Source: Paenibacillus piscarius (GTDB lineage: Bacteria; Bacillota; Bacilli; Paenibacillales; Paenibacillaceae). Taken from it: a stretch of 34,326 nucleotides of DNA. The stretch spans positions 1 through 34,326 of the forward strand of contig NZ_JAIEUI010000037.1 in NCBI RefSeq assembly GCF_022234545.1. The letters are read 5' to 3'. Below the pieces are notes generated by a model. It did not search any database. It was not told where the DNA came from and worked only from the letters and a program-made list of their open reading frames with translations. Shown piece by piece: positions 23,679 to 32,121 of the stretch. Numbering within the stretch: the first letter of the stretch is position 1; each line of letters starts with the position of its first letter. Position numbers and translations under genes: made by a program.

Positions 23679-23861
23679 GTGCTGAGCGCAGATGCACACA
23701 GGCTCTCGCTGGAAGCTGAAATCCAAAGCCTTCGCAGCAGAATGGAACAGCTCTTTGTACAGGAGAAGTCGTTTACCTCGGATAAGGTGATTGCCATCAG
23801 CAGCCTGCTGGACACTAAGATTAATGAGTATATGAGAGGCCGCCACCGCAAGGGTGAATAA
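23679..23861 (+). CDS. Spo0E-like sporulation regulatory protein
   Basis: A 60-residue protein with the Spo0E family helix pair. SLEAEIQSLRSRMEQLF is followed by the signature SSLLDTKINEYMR, the SxxLDxxIxxY motif that inserts into phospho-Spo0A and dephosphorylates it. GTG 23679 has GAGGAGGG at 23665-23672. The ATG at 23673 overlaps the site. It is a single gene between the aminotransferase and a terminator. A role as a brake on sporulation entry is family knowledge. Confidence 0.85.
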   Translation: MLSADAHRLSLEAEIQSLRSRMEQLFVQEKSFTSDKVIAISSLLDTKINEYMRGRHRKGE

Positions 23862-23880
23862 TGCGGCATGGTTTATATTG

Positions 23881-23918
23881 AAACGGATATCTGCCTGGTG
23901 GGGGATGTCCGTTTTTTT
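23881..23918 (+). terminator. Terminator after the Spo0E-like gene
   Basis: AAACGGA (23881-23887) pairs with TCCGTTT, followed by a run of seven T residues ending near 23918. Confidence 0.75.
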
Positions 23919-23964
23919 GTCATAAGAGTATCAAACCATTAATTGATATGAAGGTGGAGTTCTC

Positions 23965-24852
23965 ATGGTCAAAGTGTTCAAAAGCGGGGCCGCTAAAGCT
24001 CAGGTCCTCAGGTCTTATGACGGGTTGCTTGCGGGCTGGGGAACAGCGTATCAGGAGCTTGATGTGGAGACGCCCTACGGGACAACCCATTGCATAACAG
24101 CCGGAGCACCAGATTCACCGCCATTGCTACTGTTCCATGGAGTTGGTGACAATTCGGCCGTGATGTGGCTGCTGAACATGAAGGAGCTGTCGCAGCATTT
24201 ATATTGTATTGCGGTAGATACACTGGGCGGGCCGGGGAAGAGTGTTCCGGGGGAGCAGTTTCATAAACAGACCTTCGATCAGGTGGATTGGATCAGCAGC
24301 GTGGCGGATGGACTGGGACTTGGGGCGTTCTATGTGGCTGGGGTGTCGAATGGTACGTATATGGCCTTTAATTATACAGTGAACGGTCCCGGTAGAGTGC
24401 TGAAGGCGGTCTGCATGGAAGGTGGAATGGTCACAGCCCCTGTTAGAAGCATGATACATACCCTGATGATGATGTTTCCGGAGATTCTCATCCCTACCCA
24501 TAACAATCTGCTCAAGGTGGCTCGCAAGCTCAGCTCCCCGGCCTCTGGCCTGTTCGACAAGCATCCGGAGGTCGGGGAGCATCTGGTCCTGTTAATGCGC
24601 AGCCATAACCAGCAGGCGATGTTCGCCCATAAGCTCCAGCTCTACGAACAAGAGAAAGCGGTTCCGATTCGCGACAAACTGTATTTTCTGCTGGGGGATT
24701 ATAAGCTGGAGCAGAAGCGGGAGCTTACCAGGACACTGGACGCCGGCGGGTTCCGCTACACAGTCATCCCGGATGCCGGACACGGCGTGAATCACGAGCA
24801 GCCGGAGCGGGTGAACCGGGAGCTGGTGGGGGTTCTGAGGGGAGAGCTATGA
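23965..24852 (+). CDS. Alpha/beta hydrolase
   Basis: A 295-residue alpha/beta-fold hydrolase. LLLFHGVGDNSAVMW forms the oxyanion region, VAGVSNGTYMAF the nucleophile elbow (Ser128), and PDAGHGVNHEQP carries the general base His273. CIAVDTLGGPGKSVPG resembles the loop around the family's early strand. Substrate unknown: esterase-like or carboxylester hydrolase. AAGGTGGAG precedes ATG 23965. It overlaps the next gene by four bases (ATGA), so the two were translationally coupled, but the partner is now broken. Confidence 0.85.
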   Translation: MVKVFKSGAAKAQVLRSYDGLLAGWGTAYQELDVETPYGTTHCITAGAPDSPPLLLFHGVGDNSAVMWLLNMKELSQHLYCIAVDTLGGPGKSVPGEQFHKQTFDQVDWISSVADGLGLGAFYVAGVSNGTYMAFNYTVNGPGRVLKAVCMEGGMVTAPVRSMIHTLMMMFPEILIPTHNNLLKVARKLSSPASGLFDKHPEVGEHLVLLMRSHNQQAMFAHKLQLYEQEKAVPIRDKLYFLLGDYKLEQKRELTRTLDAGGFRYTVIPDAGHGVNHEQPERVNRELVGVLRGEL

Positions 24853-25656
24853 TTCCAGAGTCGGTCAGACAACAGGTATTTGGGGAGCTTGGCCGTCCGC
24901 CTGAAGCCGTTAAGCTGCTTGGAGGGTATTCAGACAATGTATTTGAGATTGAGCGTGCTCCAGGAAATCCAATCGTGGTCAAAATATTGGATCACACCGT
25001 AACCCCCAGAGAGCATATACTCTCGGAGCTGGAATGGCTGAGTTATCTTGAGGCATGCGGAGTTCATGCGATGGGGGGAAGCGATGGGGAAGCTGCATCT
25101 CTGTGCTCAGAGCTACAAGGCTGTTTATCCGCGACCGCATTGGCAGGAGCATACCCTGTTCCGGCAGAACTTGCTTAGAGCAGACTCTTTTTTATCTGAA
25201 AAATGGAGGGGTTACCAAAGAGATTTGAAGCTGCTATCCGCCACAAAAGAAGAATTTGGACTGATTCATGGGGATCTTCATGCGCATAATTTCCTGCTGG
25301 ATAACGGCAGGCTAACCGTAATCGATTTTGGGGATTCAGAATATCACTGGTATGATTATGATATTGCCATTACGGTCTATCACATGGCGCAGACTATACC
25401 TGAAGGAGCAGGCAGAAGAAAGGCTGTGCTTGCATTTTTTGAAGCATTTATGAAAGGATACCATGGTGTAAATCCCCGTATAGCCTCTGTGGATCGGATC
25501 AACTATTTCATCGATTACCGCCATCTCTTCTCTTATACCTATCATTCCATATATTCAGAGCCTGGTATGCTGAACGAAGCACAAACGTCTTACCTCGCCC
25601 AGATGAGGCAGAGTCTTGAAGCGGGAGGGCCGTGCCTGGGATTCAATATAACCTGA
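24849..25656 (+). pseudogene. Aminoglycoside phosphotransferase (APH)-like kinase, broken by internal deletion
   Basis: The frame from ATG 24849 gives the N-lobe (LLGGYSDNVFEIERAPGNPIVVKILDHT, then LEWLSYLEACG). The C-lobe is in another frame from about 25060 (EFMRWGEAMGKLHLCAQSYK, LIHGDLHAHNFLL with the HGDxxxxN catalytic loop, and VIDFGDSEYHWYDYDIA with the metal-binding DFGD). In APH relatives about 40-50 residues lie between the N-lobe helix and the WGEAMGKLH helix. Here they are missing, and the reading frame changes at the joint, near 25055-25062. The left frame runs on to 25178 as nonsense. All catalytic residues survive, but no single protein spans both lobes. I read a deletion pseudogene, unless the C-lobe is still made from TTG 25048. 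Confidence 0.8.
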
Positions 25657-25712
25657 GTGTATTGCCAGTCCGGATCAGTCCGAGTCTGTTCCGGCTCCAG
25701 GCTGCATACCAA

Positions 25713-25751
25713 TAACCCCCTGTGTATCTCTGCAGACATGTCAGGGGGTTA
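25713..25751. terminator. Bidirectional terminator before the chemotaxis receptor
   Basis: TAACCCCCTG (25713-25722) pairs perfectly with CAGGGGGTTA (25742-25751). It can serve the kinase pseudogene (+) and the receptor (-), which converge here. Confidence 0.75.
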
Positions 25752-25765
25752 AAGCTGCTTCCCGC

Positions 25766-27841
25766 TTAGTTTACCTTGAACGCTGCCACGGCCTGCTGCA
25801 GCCCGTCGGCCATCTTCGCCAGCCCGGTTGAGGCAGCCGCCACCTCCTCCATGGAAGCAAGCTGCTCCTCGGAGGCAGCGGCGGCGCTCTGCGAACGCTC
25901 TGCGGCCTGCCGGGCTACTTCCGCCATCTGAGCCACCGAAGAGGTTAGTTCCTCTGTGCCGGCCAGCAGCTGCTCCGAGGAAGCAGACATCTCATGAACC
26001 TGGGTGTTGATCTCGCCAATGCCGCTGAGAATATCCGTGAACAGACGCCCGGCCTCGCCAACCATCCGCGAGCCTTCCTGCACGGCAGTGGCATTCGCCA
26101 GCACCGCAGCTGAGGCTGCCCGGTTGCCTTGCTGAATTTCGAGAATCAGGGTGCTGATATGGCCGGCGGCTTGTGCCGTCTGCTCCGACAGCTTCTTCAC
26201 CTCGCCGGCGACCACGGAGAAGCCCCGTCCGTATTCGCCCGCTCTGGCTGCCTCAATCGCCGCATTCAAGGCCAGCATGCCGGTCTGGTCGCTGATCCCT
26301 TTGATCAGTCCGATGATATTGCCGATCTGCTCGGATTGGGTGTTCAGGGATGCAATCTGGCCGGAGGCATCTGCGGCGGTCCGTTCCATCTCTTCCATCC
26401 GGTCCACCGCCTCCGTAATGATGGAATGCCCGTTCTGCGCCTGGCCTGCGGCCCGTCCGGCCGCGGCGGCGGTATCCATGGAGGCCTCCGCGATCCGCTG
26501 CACCCCGGCCGCCATCTCCTCCATCGCCCTTGCAGACTCTTGGGTAGCCTCTAGCTGATGGTCTGCTCCGGCTGCCAGATCCTGAATATTCTCTACAATC
26601 GCCTCCGTTGTATGATTGGTCTGGTTCGCACTCGACATTAGCTCCTCCGAGGTTGAAGCCACCTGCAGTGAATGGTCGGCAATGGTTCCCAGGAGCCTGC
26701 CCAGATTCGCCATCATCTGGTTCAGATGTCCGGCCATATTGCCGAACTCATCTCCGCTGTCCACTGGAAGCTTACCGGTAAAGTCTCCGTCCGCCATCCG
26801 CTGGGAGATCTCATTGACACGGGTCAGCTTGCGGGTAATATAGCGGCTGTACAAATATACGGCTGCAACGGTCAGCACAAGACCGGCGAGACTGACCAGC
26901 AGGATGGACCGGAGCAGTCCCTTTAGCGGCGCATACAGCTCCTGTTCCGGCATGGCGAGGCCAACGGTCCAGCCGGTATCCGGCAGCTTTTCATAGTACA
27001 TCTGAATGGTGCCGCCGGAATCAGCATAGGTTACCATCCCCTGATTCTGCCGGAGCATTTCGCTCCCCGCTGCAGCCAGACTGGCATTGGGCTCGGCGGT
27101 AATTTTGAGCTGCATATTCTTCGTCGTATCCGGTCCGGCAATGTAATTGCCCTGCCTGTCCAGCAGGAAGGCCCATCCGGTCTGTCCAACCTTGGTCTGT
27201 TCAATTCTGCTCTGCAGCGTCTTCAGATCGATATCTCCAGCCATTACACCCAGCAAGGTATTCGCGCTATCCCGGAAAGGGACAGAGAACGTAGCCATTG
27301 TCGTCCCTGTAATCGTGTCATAGAACGGATCGGTAAACCCTGCATGCTCCTTGCCGATGGTGTACCAAGCCTGCCCGTGATAATTATATCCGGGATCATT
27401 GTACTCCTCAGTAGTCACAATCTTGTCTCCGTCACGGTGGGCATAGGTGGAGAAGTATTTCAGCCTGCTGTCGTACCGTCCGGGTTCAAAATAAATGCCG
27501 GCACCATATGTATCCGAATTGGCCTTCAGCGCACTGGACAGCATCGTCCGGTATTGATCCAGTGTGAATTCAGCGGCGTGACTCTCCAGCGTCCGGGCCA
27601 GAACCTCGGGAACCTTGCTGTGAACACTTAGGTTTCCGCTGATTTCGTTAGAAATATCCGATATCTGCAAATTCATTTTTTGCGTAACCTCGCGCTGGAT
27701 AATGCTTTTGGAATACATGTACGACAACAGAGCGACCAGCACGAGTGTGATCAGAAAGATGGGCAGGATGAATGCAAATGTTCTCATACGAATGCTTTTG
27801 AACCGGAACCTGGAAATTCCCTTGCGGATAACATTGGCCAT
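25766..27841 (-). CDS. Methyl-accepting chemotaxis protein with dCache sensor
   Basis: A 691-residue receptor. TM1 spans about residues 21-43, followed by an extracellular double Cache domain to about 305 (QAWYTIGKEHAGFTDPFYDTITG, MATFSVPFRD, LLGVMAGDID) and TM2 at about 313-333. HAMP (YSRYITRKLTRVNEISQRMADGDFTG) comes next, then the long antiparallel cytoplasmic coiled coil. The hairpin tip reads GISDQTGMLALNAAIEAARAGEYGRGFSVVAGEVKKLSEQT. Most receptors have QTNLLALN, so Asn-Leu has become Gly-Met. The Arg of the usual YxxRxRxWY Cache amino-acid motif is absent (YNYHGQAWY), so the ligand is probably not a canonical amino acid. GGGGGG lies before the ATG. A sigma-D-like promoter is at about 27891-27919. 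Confidence 0.9.
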   Translation of the reverse strand: MANVIRKGISRFRFKSIRMRTFAFILPIFLITLVLVALLSYMYSKSIIQREVTQKMNLQISDISNEISGNLSVHSKVPEVLARTLESHAAEFTLDQYRTMLSSALKANSDTYGAGIYFEPGRYDSRLKYFSTYAHRDGDKIVTTEEYNDPGYNYHGQAWYTIGKEHAGFTDPFYDTITGTTMATFSVPFRDSANTLLGVMAGDIDLKTLQSRIEQTKVGQTGWAFLLDRQGNYIAGPDTTKNMQLKITAEPNASLAAAGSEMLRQNQGMVTYADSGGTIQMYYEKLPDTGWTVGLAMPEQELYAPLKGLLRSILLVSLAGLVLTVAAVYLYSRYITRKLTRVNEISQRMADGDFTGKLPVDSGDEFGNMAGHLNQMMANLGRLLGTIADHSLQVASTSEELMSSANQTNHTTEAIVENIQDLAAGADHQLEATQESARAMEEMAAGVQRIAEASMDTAAAAGRAAGQAQNGHSIITEAVDRMEEMERTAADASGQIASLNTQSEQIGNIIGLIKGISDQTGMLALNAAIEAARAGEYGRGFSVVAGEVKKLSEQTAQAAGHISTLILEIQQGNRAASAAVLANATAVQEGSRMVGEAGRLFTDILSGIGEINTQVHEMSASSEQLLAGTEELTSSVAQMAEVARQAAERSQSAAAASEEQLASMEEVAAASTGLAKMADGLQQAVAAFKVN

Positions 27842-27890
27842 GATAATCCCCCCATTAAGAGTGTGAAGCTATTTGTAGGTATATTGAATA

Positions 27891-27919
27891 TCATCGGCTG
27901 GAAAGCAGCATTGGTTGTA
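27891..27919 (-). promoter_or_regulatory. Possible sigma-D (flagellar) promoter of the receptor
   Basis: On the minus strand GCCGATGA (27891-27898) resembles the sigma-D -10 GCCGATAT and lies 50 bases before the start codon. ACAAC/TACAA at the -35 distance is a poor match to TAAA. Chemoreceptors are often sigma-D controlled, which supports the call. The spacer 27842-28104 holds no gene. Confidence 0.35.
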
Positions 27920-28104
27920 GTCTTTTGTCGAAAAAAATAAAAAAATGTCGTTGGATAGCAGTGACTATTCTGGACTGAAGGAGGGGCCTGCGGGGTTTCT
28001 GGGGCATATTTACAGGCTGGAACAGATCAACTTTGTTTGCCTACATACTTAAGAACGATTACACTGATATTATGTGATTTGTTTCAATAGGAGGGTGAAA
28101 GACG

Positions 28105-28671
28105 ATGGCGATCTATACGCGTACCGGGGATCAGGGAGAGACCTCGGTCATCGGCGGCCGGGTGGGCAAGGACGATGTCCGCGTCGAGGCTTACGGCACC
28201 ATTGACGAGCTGAACTGCTTCGTCGGCCAGGCCCGGAGCCTGATGGAGGACGAGCGGTTCGCTGATGTGCGCGAGCAGCTGCTGGAGATTCAGCATGAGT
28301 TATTCGATTGCGGCTCAGATCTGGCGTTCGTGAAGCTGAGCGAGAACCGGTATAAGGTCAAGAGCGAGATGGCCGTGCGCCTGGAAGGCTGGATCGACGC
28401 GCTGCAGGCGGAGAATCCGGTGCTGGAGCGCTTCATTCTGCCGGGAGGCAGCCAGCTGTCTTCGGTGCTGCATGTCTGCCGGACGGTCTGCCGCCGCGCC
28501 GAGCGCCGGGCAGTGACGCTGGCAAGGAGTGCGGAAGTCAACCCGGAGGCGGTCATCTACCTGAACCGGCTGTCGGATTATTTCTTCGCGCTGGCCCGTG
28601 CCGCCAATACCCGGCTGAACATTGCTGACGTAGAATATGTGCGCAGCAAAAAGGTGTTCCGCAACAAATGA
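28105..28671 (+). CDS. Corrinoid adenosyltransferase, PduO/YvqK type
   Basis: A 188-residue ATP:cob(I)alamin adenosyltransferase of the PduO family, making adenosylcobalamin. The N-terminal IYTRTGDQGETSVIGGRVGKDDVRVEAYGTIDELNCFVG is the ATP-binding signature. FILPGGSQLSSVLHVCRTVCRRAERR and LNRLSDYFFALARAANT form the trimer-interface helices with the conserved Arg-Arg-Ala-Glu active-site set. AGGAGGGTGA precedes ATG 28105. It overlaps the RluA-type gene by four bases, so the two are translationally coupled, although unrelated in function. Confidence 0.95.
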   Translation: MAIYTRTGDQGETSVIGGRVGKDDVRVEAYGTIDELNCFVGQARSLMEDERFADVREQLLEIQHELFDCGSDLAFVKLSENRYKVKSEMAVRLEGWIDALQAENPVLERFILPGGSQLSSVLHVCRTVCRRAERRAVTLARSAEVNPEAVIYLNRLSDYFFALARAANTRLNIADVEYVRSKKVFRNK

Positions 28672-29651
28672 CCAGCTATTATCCGCCCATCTCCTATACT
28701 GTGCCGCCGTCCGAAGACGGCTGGCTGCTGAAGACCATCCTGCAGAAGCGGATGGAGGTCTCCCGCAAGCTGCTGTCTAAGCTCAAACTGACCGACCTGG
28801 GCATTACCCTTAACGGCGAGCGCGTCTATATCAGTGTCAAGGTCAGCAGCGGGGATCTGGTACAGATCCGCATGGAGGAGGAGACGTCAGAGGACATTCT
28901 GCCCCAGCCGATCCCCTTCGAGATTCTCTACGAGGACGGGCACCTGCTCGTGGTGAACAAGGCTGCGGGGATGATTGTTCATCCGACCCATGGCCATTAT
29001 ACCGAGACGCTGGCGAACGGAGTCGTCCATTACTGGGCGGAGAAGGGCGAGCGCATCCGCTTCCGCCCCGTCCACCGGCTGGACCAGGAGACCTCCGGGG
29101 TGCTGGTCATCGCCAAGGACCCGTACAGCCATCAGCTGATCTCCGAGCAGATGATCGCCGGCACGGTGGACAAGCGGTATACCGCGTTCGTGCACGGCGT
29201 GCCCGCTCTGCCCAGCGGCGATATCGACGGTCCAATCGACCGCGACCCGCTGGAGCCGCACCGGCGGATCGTGACGCCGGCGGGCTATCCCTCCCTGACC
29301 CGGTACGAGGTCAAGGAGGTCTATGGCGGGGCAGCTTCGCGCGTAGAGCTGAAGCTGGAGACCGGGCGCACCCACCAGATCAGGGTGCACATGGGCTCCA
29401 TCGGCTGCCCGCTGATCGGTGACGGCATGTACCGTCACCCGCTATATGGGCAGCCGGGGTCGGTGCAGCTCGCGGGGATTGCCGAGCTGGACGGGCTGGT
29501 GCCGCGCCAGGCGCTGCATGCGGCGCGGCTGACCCTCCGGCACCCGGTCAGCGGGGCCGGCCTGGTGTTTGAGGCGCCGCTGCCGCCGGATCTGGCGCGG
29601 CTGGAGGAGAAGCTCCGGCAGATGGCAGGGGAAGCGCCGGGCATGTCCTGA
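28668..29651 (+). CDS. RluA-family RNA pseudouridine synthase
   Basis: A 327-residue synthase. An S4-like N-terminal region (MEVSRKLLSKLKLTDLGITLNGERV) is followed by the catalytic domain. Asp139 in HRLDQETSGVLVIAKD is the nucleophile, ILYEDGHLLVVNKAAGMIVHP the family start motif, and LETGRTHQIRVHM the C-terminal motif. It converts uridines in rRNA or tRNA. The exact site (23S 1911/1915/1917-like or tRNA) is not readable. It starts at ATG 28668, overlapping the previous stop. The gene ends before a hairpin at 29745. Confidence 0.9.
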   Translation: MTSYYPPISYTVPPSEDGWLLKTILQKRMEVSRKLLSKLKLTDLGITLNGERVYISVKVSSGDLVQIRMEEETSEDILPQPIPFEILYEDGHLLVVNKAAGMIVHPTHGHYTETLANGVVHYWAEKGERIRFRPVHRLDQETSGVLVIAKDPYSHQLISEQMIAGTVDKRYTAFVHGVPALPSGDIDGPIDRDPLEPHRRIVTPAGYPSLTRYEVKEVYGGAASRVELKLETGRTHQIRVHMGSIGCPLIGDGMYRHPLYGQPGSVQLAGIAELDGLVPRQALHAARLTLRHPVSGAGLVFEAPLPPDLARLEEKLRQMAGEAPGMS

Positions 29652-29744
29652 CCGCAGCTGCCATCTGTCGCAGTATGCTGCATTTTCCATGCTCTGACAG
29701 CTAATAGTCACCCGGCTGCTACCGCTGGAGCGAATCAGCAGGTT

Positions 29745-29768
29745 AATAAGTGCCAGGCTGCACTTATT
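29745..29768 (+). terminator. Hairpin after the RluA-type gene
   Basis: AATAAGTG (29745-29752) pairs with CACTTATT (29761-29768), followed by TT. It may terminate the adenosyltransferase/synthase operon, although it lies about 95 bases after the stop. It adjoins the repeat element at 29797. Confidence 0.5.
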
Positions 29769-29796
29769 TTCAGCTATATAATGTCTTCGAGGCAAG

Positions 29797-29930
29797 CAAG
29801 TGGAAAAAGTACAATTACTATTGACACATACTCCAGAAAGTAACGCTTGTTCACGATTCAAGTGCCGGAAATCCAACTAATTCTGACGGCGAGCCGATTT
29901 GGTAAGGATTAGTTGTACAATTTCCACTTA
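29797..29930. repeat. Intergenic inverted-repeat element
   Basis: AAGTGGAAA..GTACAA (29798-29815) is mirrored by TTGTAC..TTTCCACTT (29914-29929). Inside, CAACTAAT (29874-29881) is mirrored by ATTAGTTG (29908-29915), and AAGTG.CGGAAA is a further partial copy of the left arm. No coding frame spans it. It looks like a dispersed folded repeat between operons. Whether it recurs in the genome cannot be read here. The rest of the 29652-30047 spacer holds no gene. Confidence 0.5.
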
Positions 29931-30047
29931 CTAATGTTGGTCGGCCAATAGCCGGCGCGATACAGAAGACCCAGTCAACGAATTGACCGGCAGTGACAGC
30001 CACTATAACCAGCATCACTGTGCACTTTATAGTTCAAGGAGGAGCCA

Positions 30048-30413
30048 ATGAGCAACCTGAAGGTATATCAATATCCGAAATGCAGCACCTGCCGCAGCGC
30101 AGTGAAATGGCTGAAGGAGCAGGGGCATGAGCTTACGCTCCAGCATATCGCCGAGCAGCCGCCCACGGTAGAGGAGCTGCGCGAGCTGGTGAAGCACAGC
30201 GGGCTGCCGCTGAAGAAGTTTTTTAATACGAGCGGTGAGGTCTATAGAGAGCTTGGCCTCAAGGATAAGCTGGCGGACCTCAGTGAGGACGAGCAGCTTG
30301 CGCTGCTGTCCGGGAACGGGATGCTGATCAAGCGTCCGGTTGTCACCGACGGCAAGCAGGTTACGGTTGGTTTTCAGGCCGGACAGTATGAAGAAGTATG
30401 GGGCCGCGCCTAA
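30048..30413 (+). CDS. ArsC/Spx-family thioredoxin-fold protein (YusI-like)
   Basis: A 121-residue member of the ArsC/Spx group. It has a Cys12-x-x-Cys15 redox pair in YQYPKCSTCRSAVKWL, the KKFFNTSGEVYRELGLKDKL helix block, and GMLIKRPVVTDG, the loop that in Spx-like proteins carries the conserved Arg-Pro. Sequence most resembles Bacillus YusI, annotated as arsenate reductase-like but without proven arsenate activity. It lacks the RNA-polymerase-binding features that would make a confident Spx call. AAGGAGGAG precedes ATG 30048. The next gene follows after 44 bases in the same direction. Confidence 0.85.
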   Translation: MSNLKVYQYPKCSTCRSAVKWLKEQGHELTLQHIAEQPPTVEELRELVKHSGLPLKKFFNTSGEVYRELGLKDKLADLSEDEQLALLSGNGMLIKRPVVTDGKQVTVGFQAGQYEEVWGRA

Positions 30414-30457
30414 GCGCTCTGGGCCCAATTATATATGAATGACAAGGAGAGGTTCAC

Positions 30458-31399
30458 ATGAGCACAGGTACAGAAACGAAGAGCCGGGTTATGATTGTCG
30501 ATGGAATGGCTCTGCTGTTCCGCGCTTTTTATGCTACCTCTTATGGAGGATATATCCGCAAGACCCGCGACGGGCTGCCGACGAATGCGGTGTACGGATT
30601 CTTGCAGTATTTCTTCGATGCGGTCAGCACATTCGAGCCTACACATGTCGTCTGCTGCTGGGATATGGGCAAGGGCACCTTCCGTACGGAGAAGTATGAC
30701 GGCTACAAATCGAACCGTATCGACGCGCCGCTGGAGCTGATCCCGCAGTTCGATCTGGTGAAGGAGGTTGTCGCCGAGCTGGGCGTACCGAACATTGGCT
30801 TGGCCGGCTATGAGGCGGATGACTGTATCGGCACTCTGGCCTCCTGCTACAGCGGGGAATCGGAGGTCTATATTCTTACCGGCGACCACGATATGCTGCA
30901 GCTGGTGAATGACAGCGTCAAGGTCGTGATTATGAAAAAAGGCCGCTCCAACTACAAGGTCTACGACCCCGCTGAGCTGCTTGCGGAACGGGGACTTACG
31001 CCTGCGCAGGTGATCGACCTGAAGGGCTTCATGGGCGACACCAGCGACAATTATCCCGGCGTGAAGGGGATCGGGGAGAAGACAGCCACGAAGCTGCTGA
31101 CCGAATACGGTACAGTGGAAGGCGTGATCGAGAACCTGCACCTGCTGCCCAAGGGCGTGCGCGCCAAGATTGAAGCGGATCTTGATATGCTGCACCTCTC
31201 CCGCGAGCTGGCGGAGATCCGCTGCGATGTGCCGGTAGTCTGTGAGCTGGCCGAATGTCTCTGGGCATTGCAGCGCGATACAGCCGCCCGCAAATTCCAG
31301 GAGCTGGAGTTCGGCAGTCTGCTGCATCTGATCGGCGGGATTGCTGAGGCGCAGGATGACCGGGGCATTGTACAGATTGAGCTTGGAGATTTAGGCTAA
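30458..31399 (+). CDS. ypcP: 5'-3' exonuclease (YpcP/FEN-like)
   Basis: A 313-residue flap-endonuclease-type nuclease, corresponding to the 5' nuclease domain of Pol I as a separate protein. VMIVDGMALLFRAFYA carries the first metal aspartate, KYDGYKSNR is the arch, and GYEADDCIGTLA, LTGDHDMLQL and GDTSDNYPGVKGIGEKTATKLL give the remaining acidic sites and the helix-hairpin-helix. It removes RNA primers and flaps in replication or repair. AAGGAGAGG precedes ATG 30458. A strong terminator follows at 31425. Confidence 0.9.
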   Translation: MSTGTETKSRVMIVDGMALLFRAFYATSYGGYIRKTRDGLPTNAVYGFLQYFFDAVSTFEPTHVVCCWDMGKGTFRTEKYDGYKSNRIDAPLELIPQFDLVKEVVAELGVPNIGLAGYEADDCIGTLASCYSGESEVYILTGDHDMLQLVNDSVKVVIMKKGRSNYKVYDPAELLAERGLTPAQVIDLKGFMGDTSDNYPGVKGIGEKTATKLLTEYGTVEGVIENLHLLPKGVRAKIEADLDMLHLSRELAEIRCDVPVVCELAECLWALQRDTAARKFQELEFGSLLHLIGGIAEAQDDRGIVQIELGDLG

Positions 31400-31424
31400 A
31401 CCGTATATTTGGCAAAAGAACCGG

Positions 31425-31463
31425 AAAACCCCCTTCGCAAAAAGCTGCGTAAGGGGGTTTTTG
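31425..31463 (+). terminator. Terminator after the exonuclease
   Basis: AACCCCCTTCGCA pairs with TGCGTAAGGGGGTT, followed by TTTTT. A very stable GC-rich stem ends near 31463. Confidence 0.85.
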
Positions 31464-31519
31464 GCGCGGGCGCAGTTTGGCGTAACCGTATAGATCATAA
31501 ACTGCCGGCTGCTTCTTTT

Positions 31520-31933
31520 TTAGATAATAATTCCGTCGCAATGATCGATCTCATGCTGAATGACCTGTGCGGCGAATCCGGTAAAGCTGTCCCGGTGCTT
31601 CTTGAAGGAATAGTCGAAGTACTCTACTTCAATGGAGTCATAGCGCTTCGCAGGGCGCACGCCTTCAAGCGACAGGCAGCCTTCCTCCGTGTCGTAGGGG
31701 CGGGCGCGTTTGGTAATCACCGGATTGATCATGGGAATAGTCAGCTGCTGCTGGATGCGGATGGCGATGATCCGCTTGTTGACGCCGATCATGTTGGCAG
31801 CCATGCCGACGCAGCGGTCGGAGTTGGCGTTCAGGGTCTCTACCAGATCCAATAACACTGGCAGATCCTTTTCCGTTGCCGGTTCGGATTTTTGGCTGAG
31901 CAGCGTGATGTCTTTGTTAATAGGTCTAATCAT
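31520..31933 (-). CDS. def: Peptide deformylase
   Basis: A 137-residue deformylase that removes the formyl group from new proteins. The three motifs are visible in reduced form: GMAANMIGV (motif 1, usually GxGLAAxQ, with Asn in place of Gln), EEGCLSLEG (motif 2, with the metal Cys) and QHEIDHCDGII (motif 3, HExxH). The metal ligands Cys and both His are kept, but the Gln-to-Asn change in motif 1 is atypical and is seen in the shorter Firmicute homologues. I start at ATG 31933 behind GGAGA. Upstream Met codons lack a site. It points toward the exonuclease terminator. Confidence 0.85.
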   Translation of the reverse strand: MIRPINKDITLLSQKSEPATEKDLPVLLDLVETLNANSDRCVGMAANMIGVNKRIIAIRIQQQLTIPMINPVITKRARPYDTEEGCLSLEGVRPAKRYDSIEVEYFDYSFKKHRDSFTGFAAQVIQHEIDHCDGIII

Positions 31934-32030
31934 CGTATTCTCCATTGTGTGTTGTATTGGTGCGTTCATCATATCATTTTTGCCGGAGAAGAGTAAATGT
32001 GAAGGGGAGGTGTCCGGCGGAAGATAAGGA

Positions 32031-32077
32031 TTGACGAACGGGAGGTCGCCTGACTATAATATTAATATAAGTATTAA
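32031..32077 (+). promoter_or_regulatory. Sigma-A promoter and possible operator of the arabinofuranosidase gene
   Basis: TTGACG (32031-32036), an 18-bp spacer and TATAAT (32055-32060) make a near-consensus promoter. Immediately after it, TTAATA-TAAG-TATTAA (32062-32077) is an imperfect palindrome that overlaps the expected start site, a likely repressor operator. It does not match the known AraR site. Confidence 0.6.
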
Positions 32078-32121
32078 ATGATTAACAAATATATTAACTT
32101 AAAGAGGAGCGTTAACTTCCA

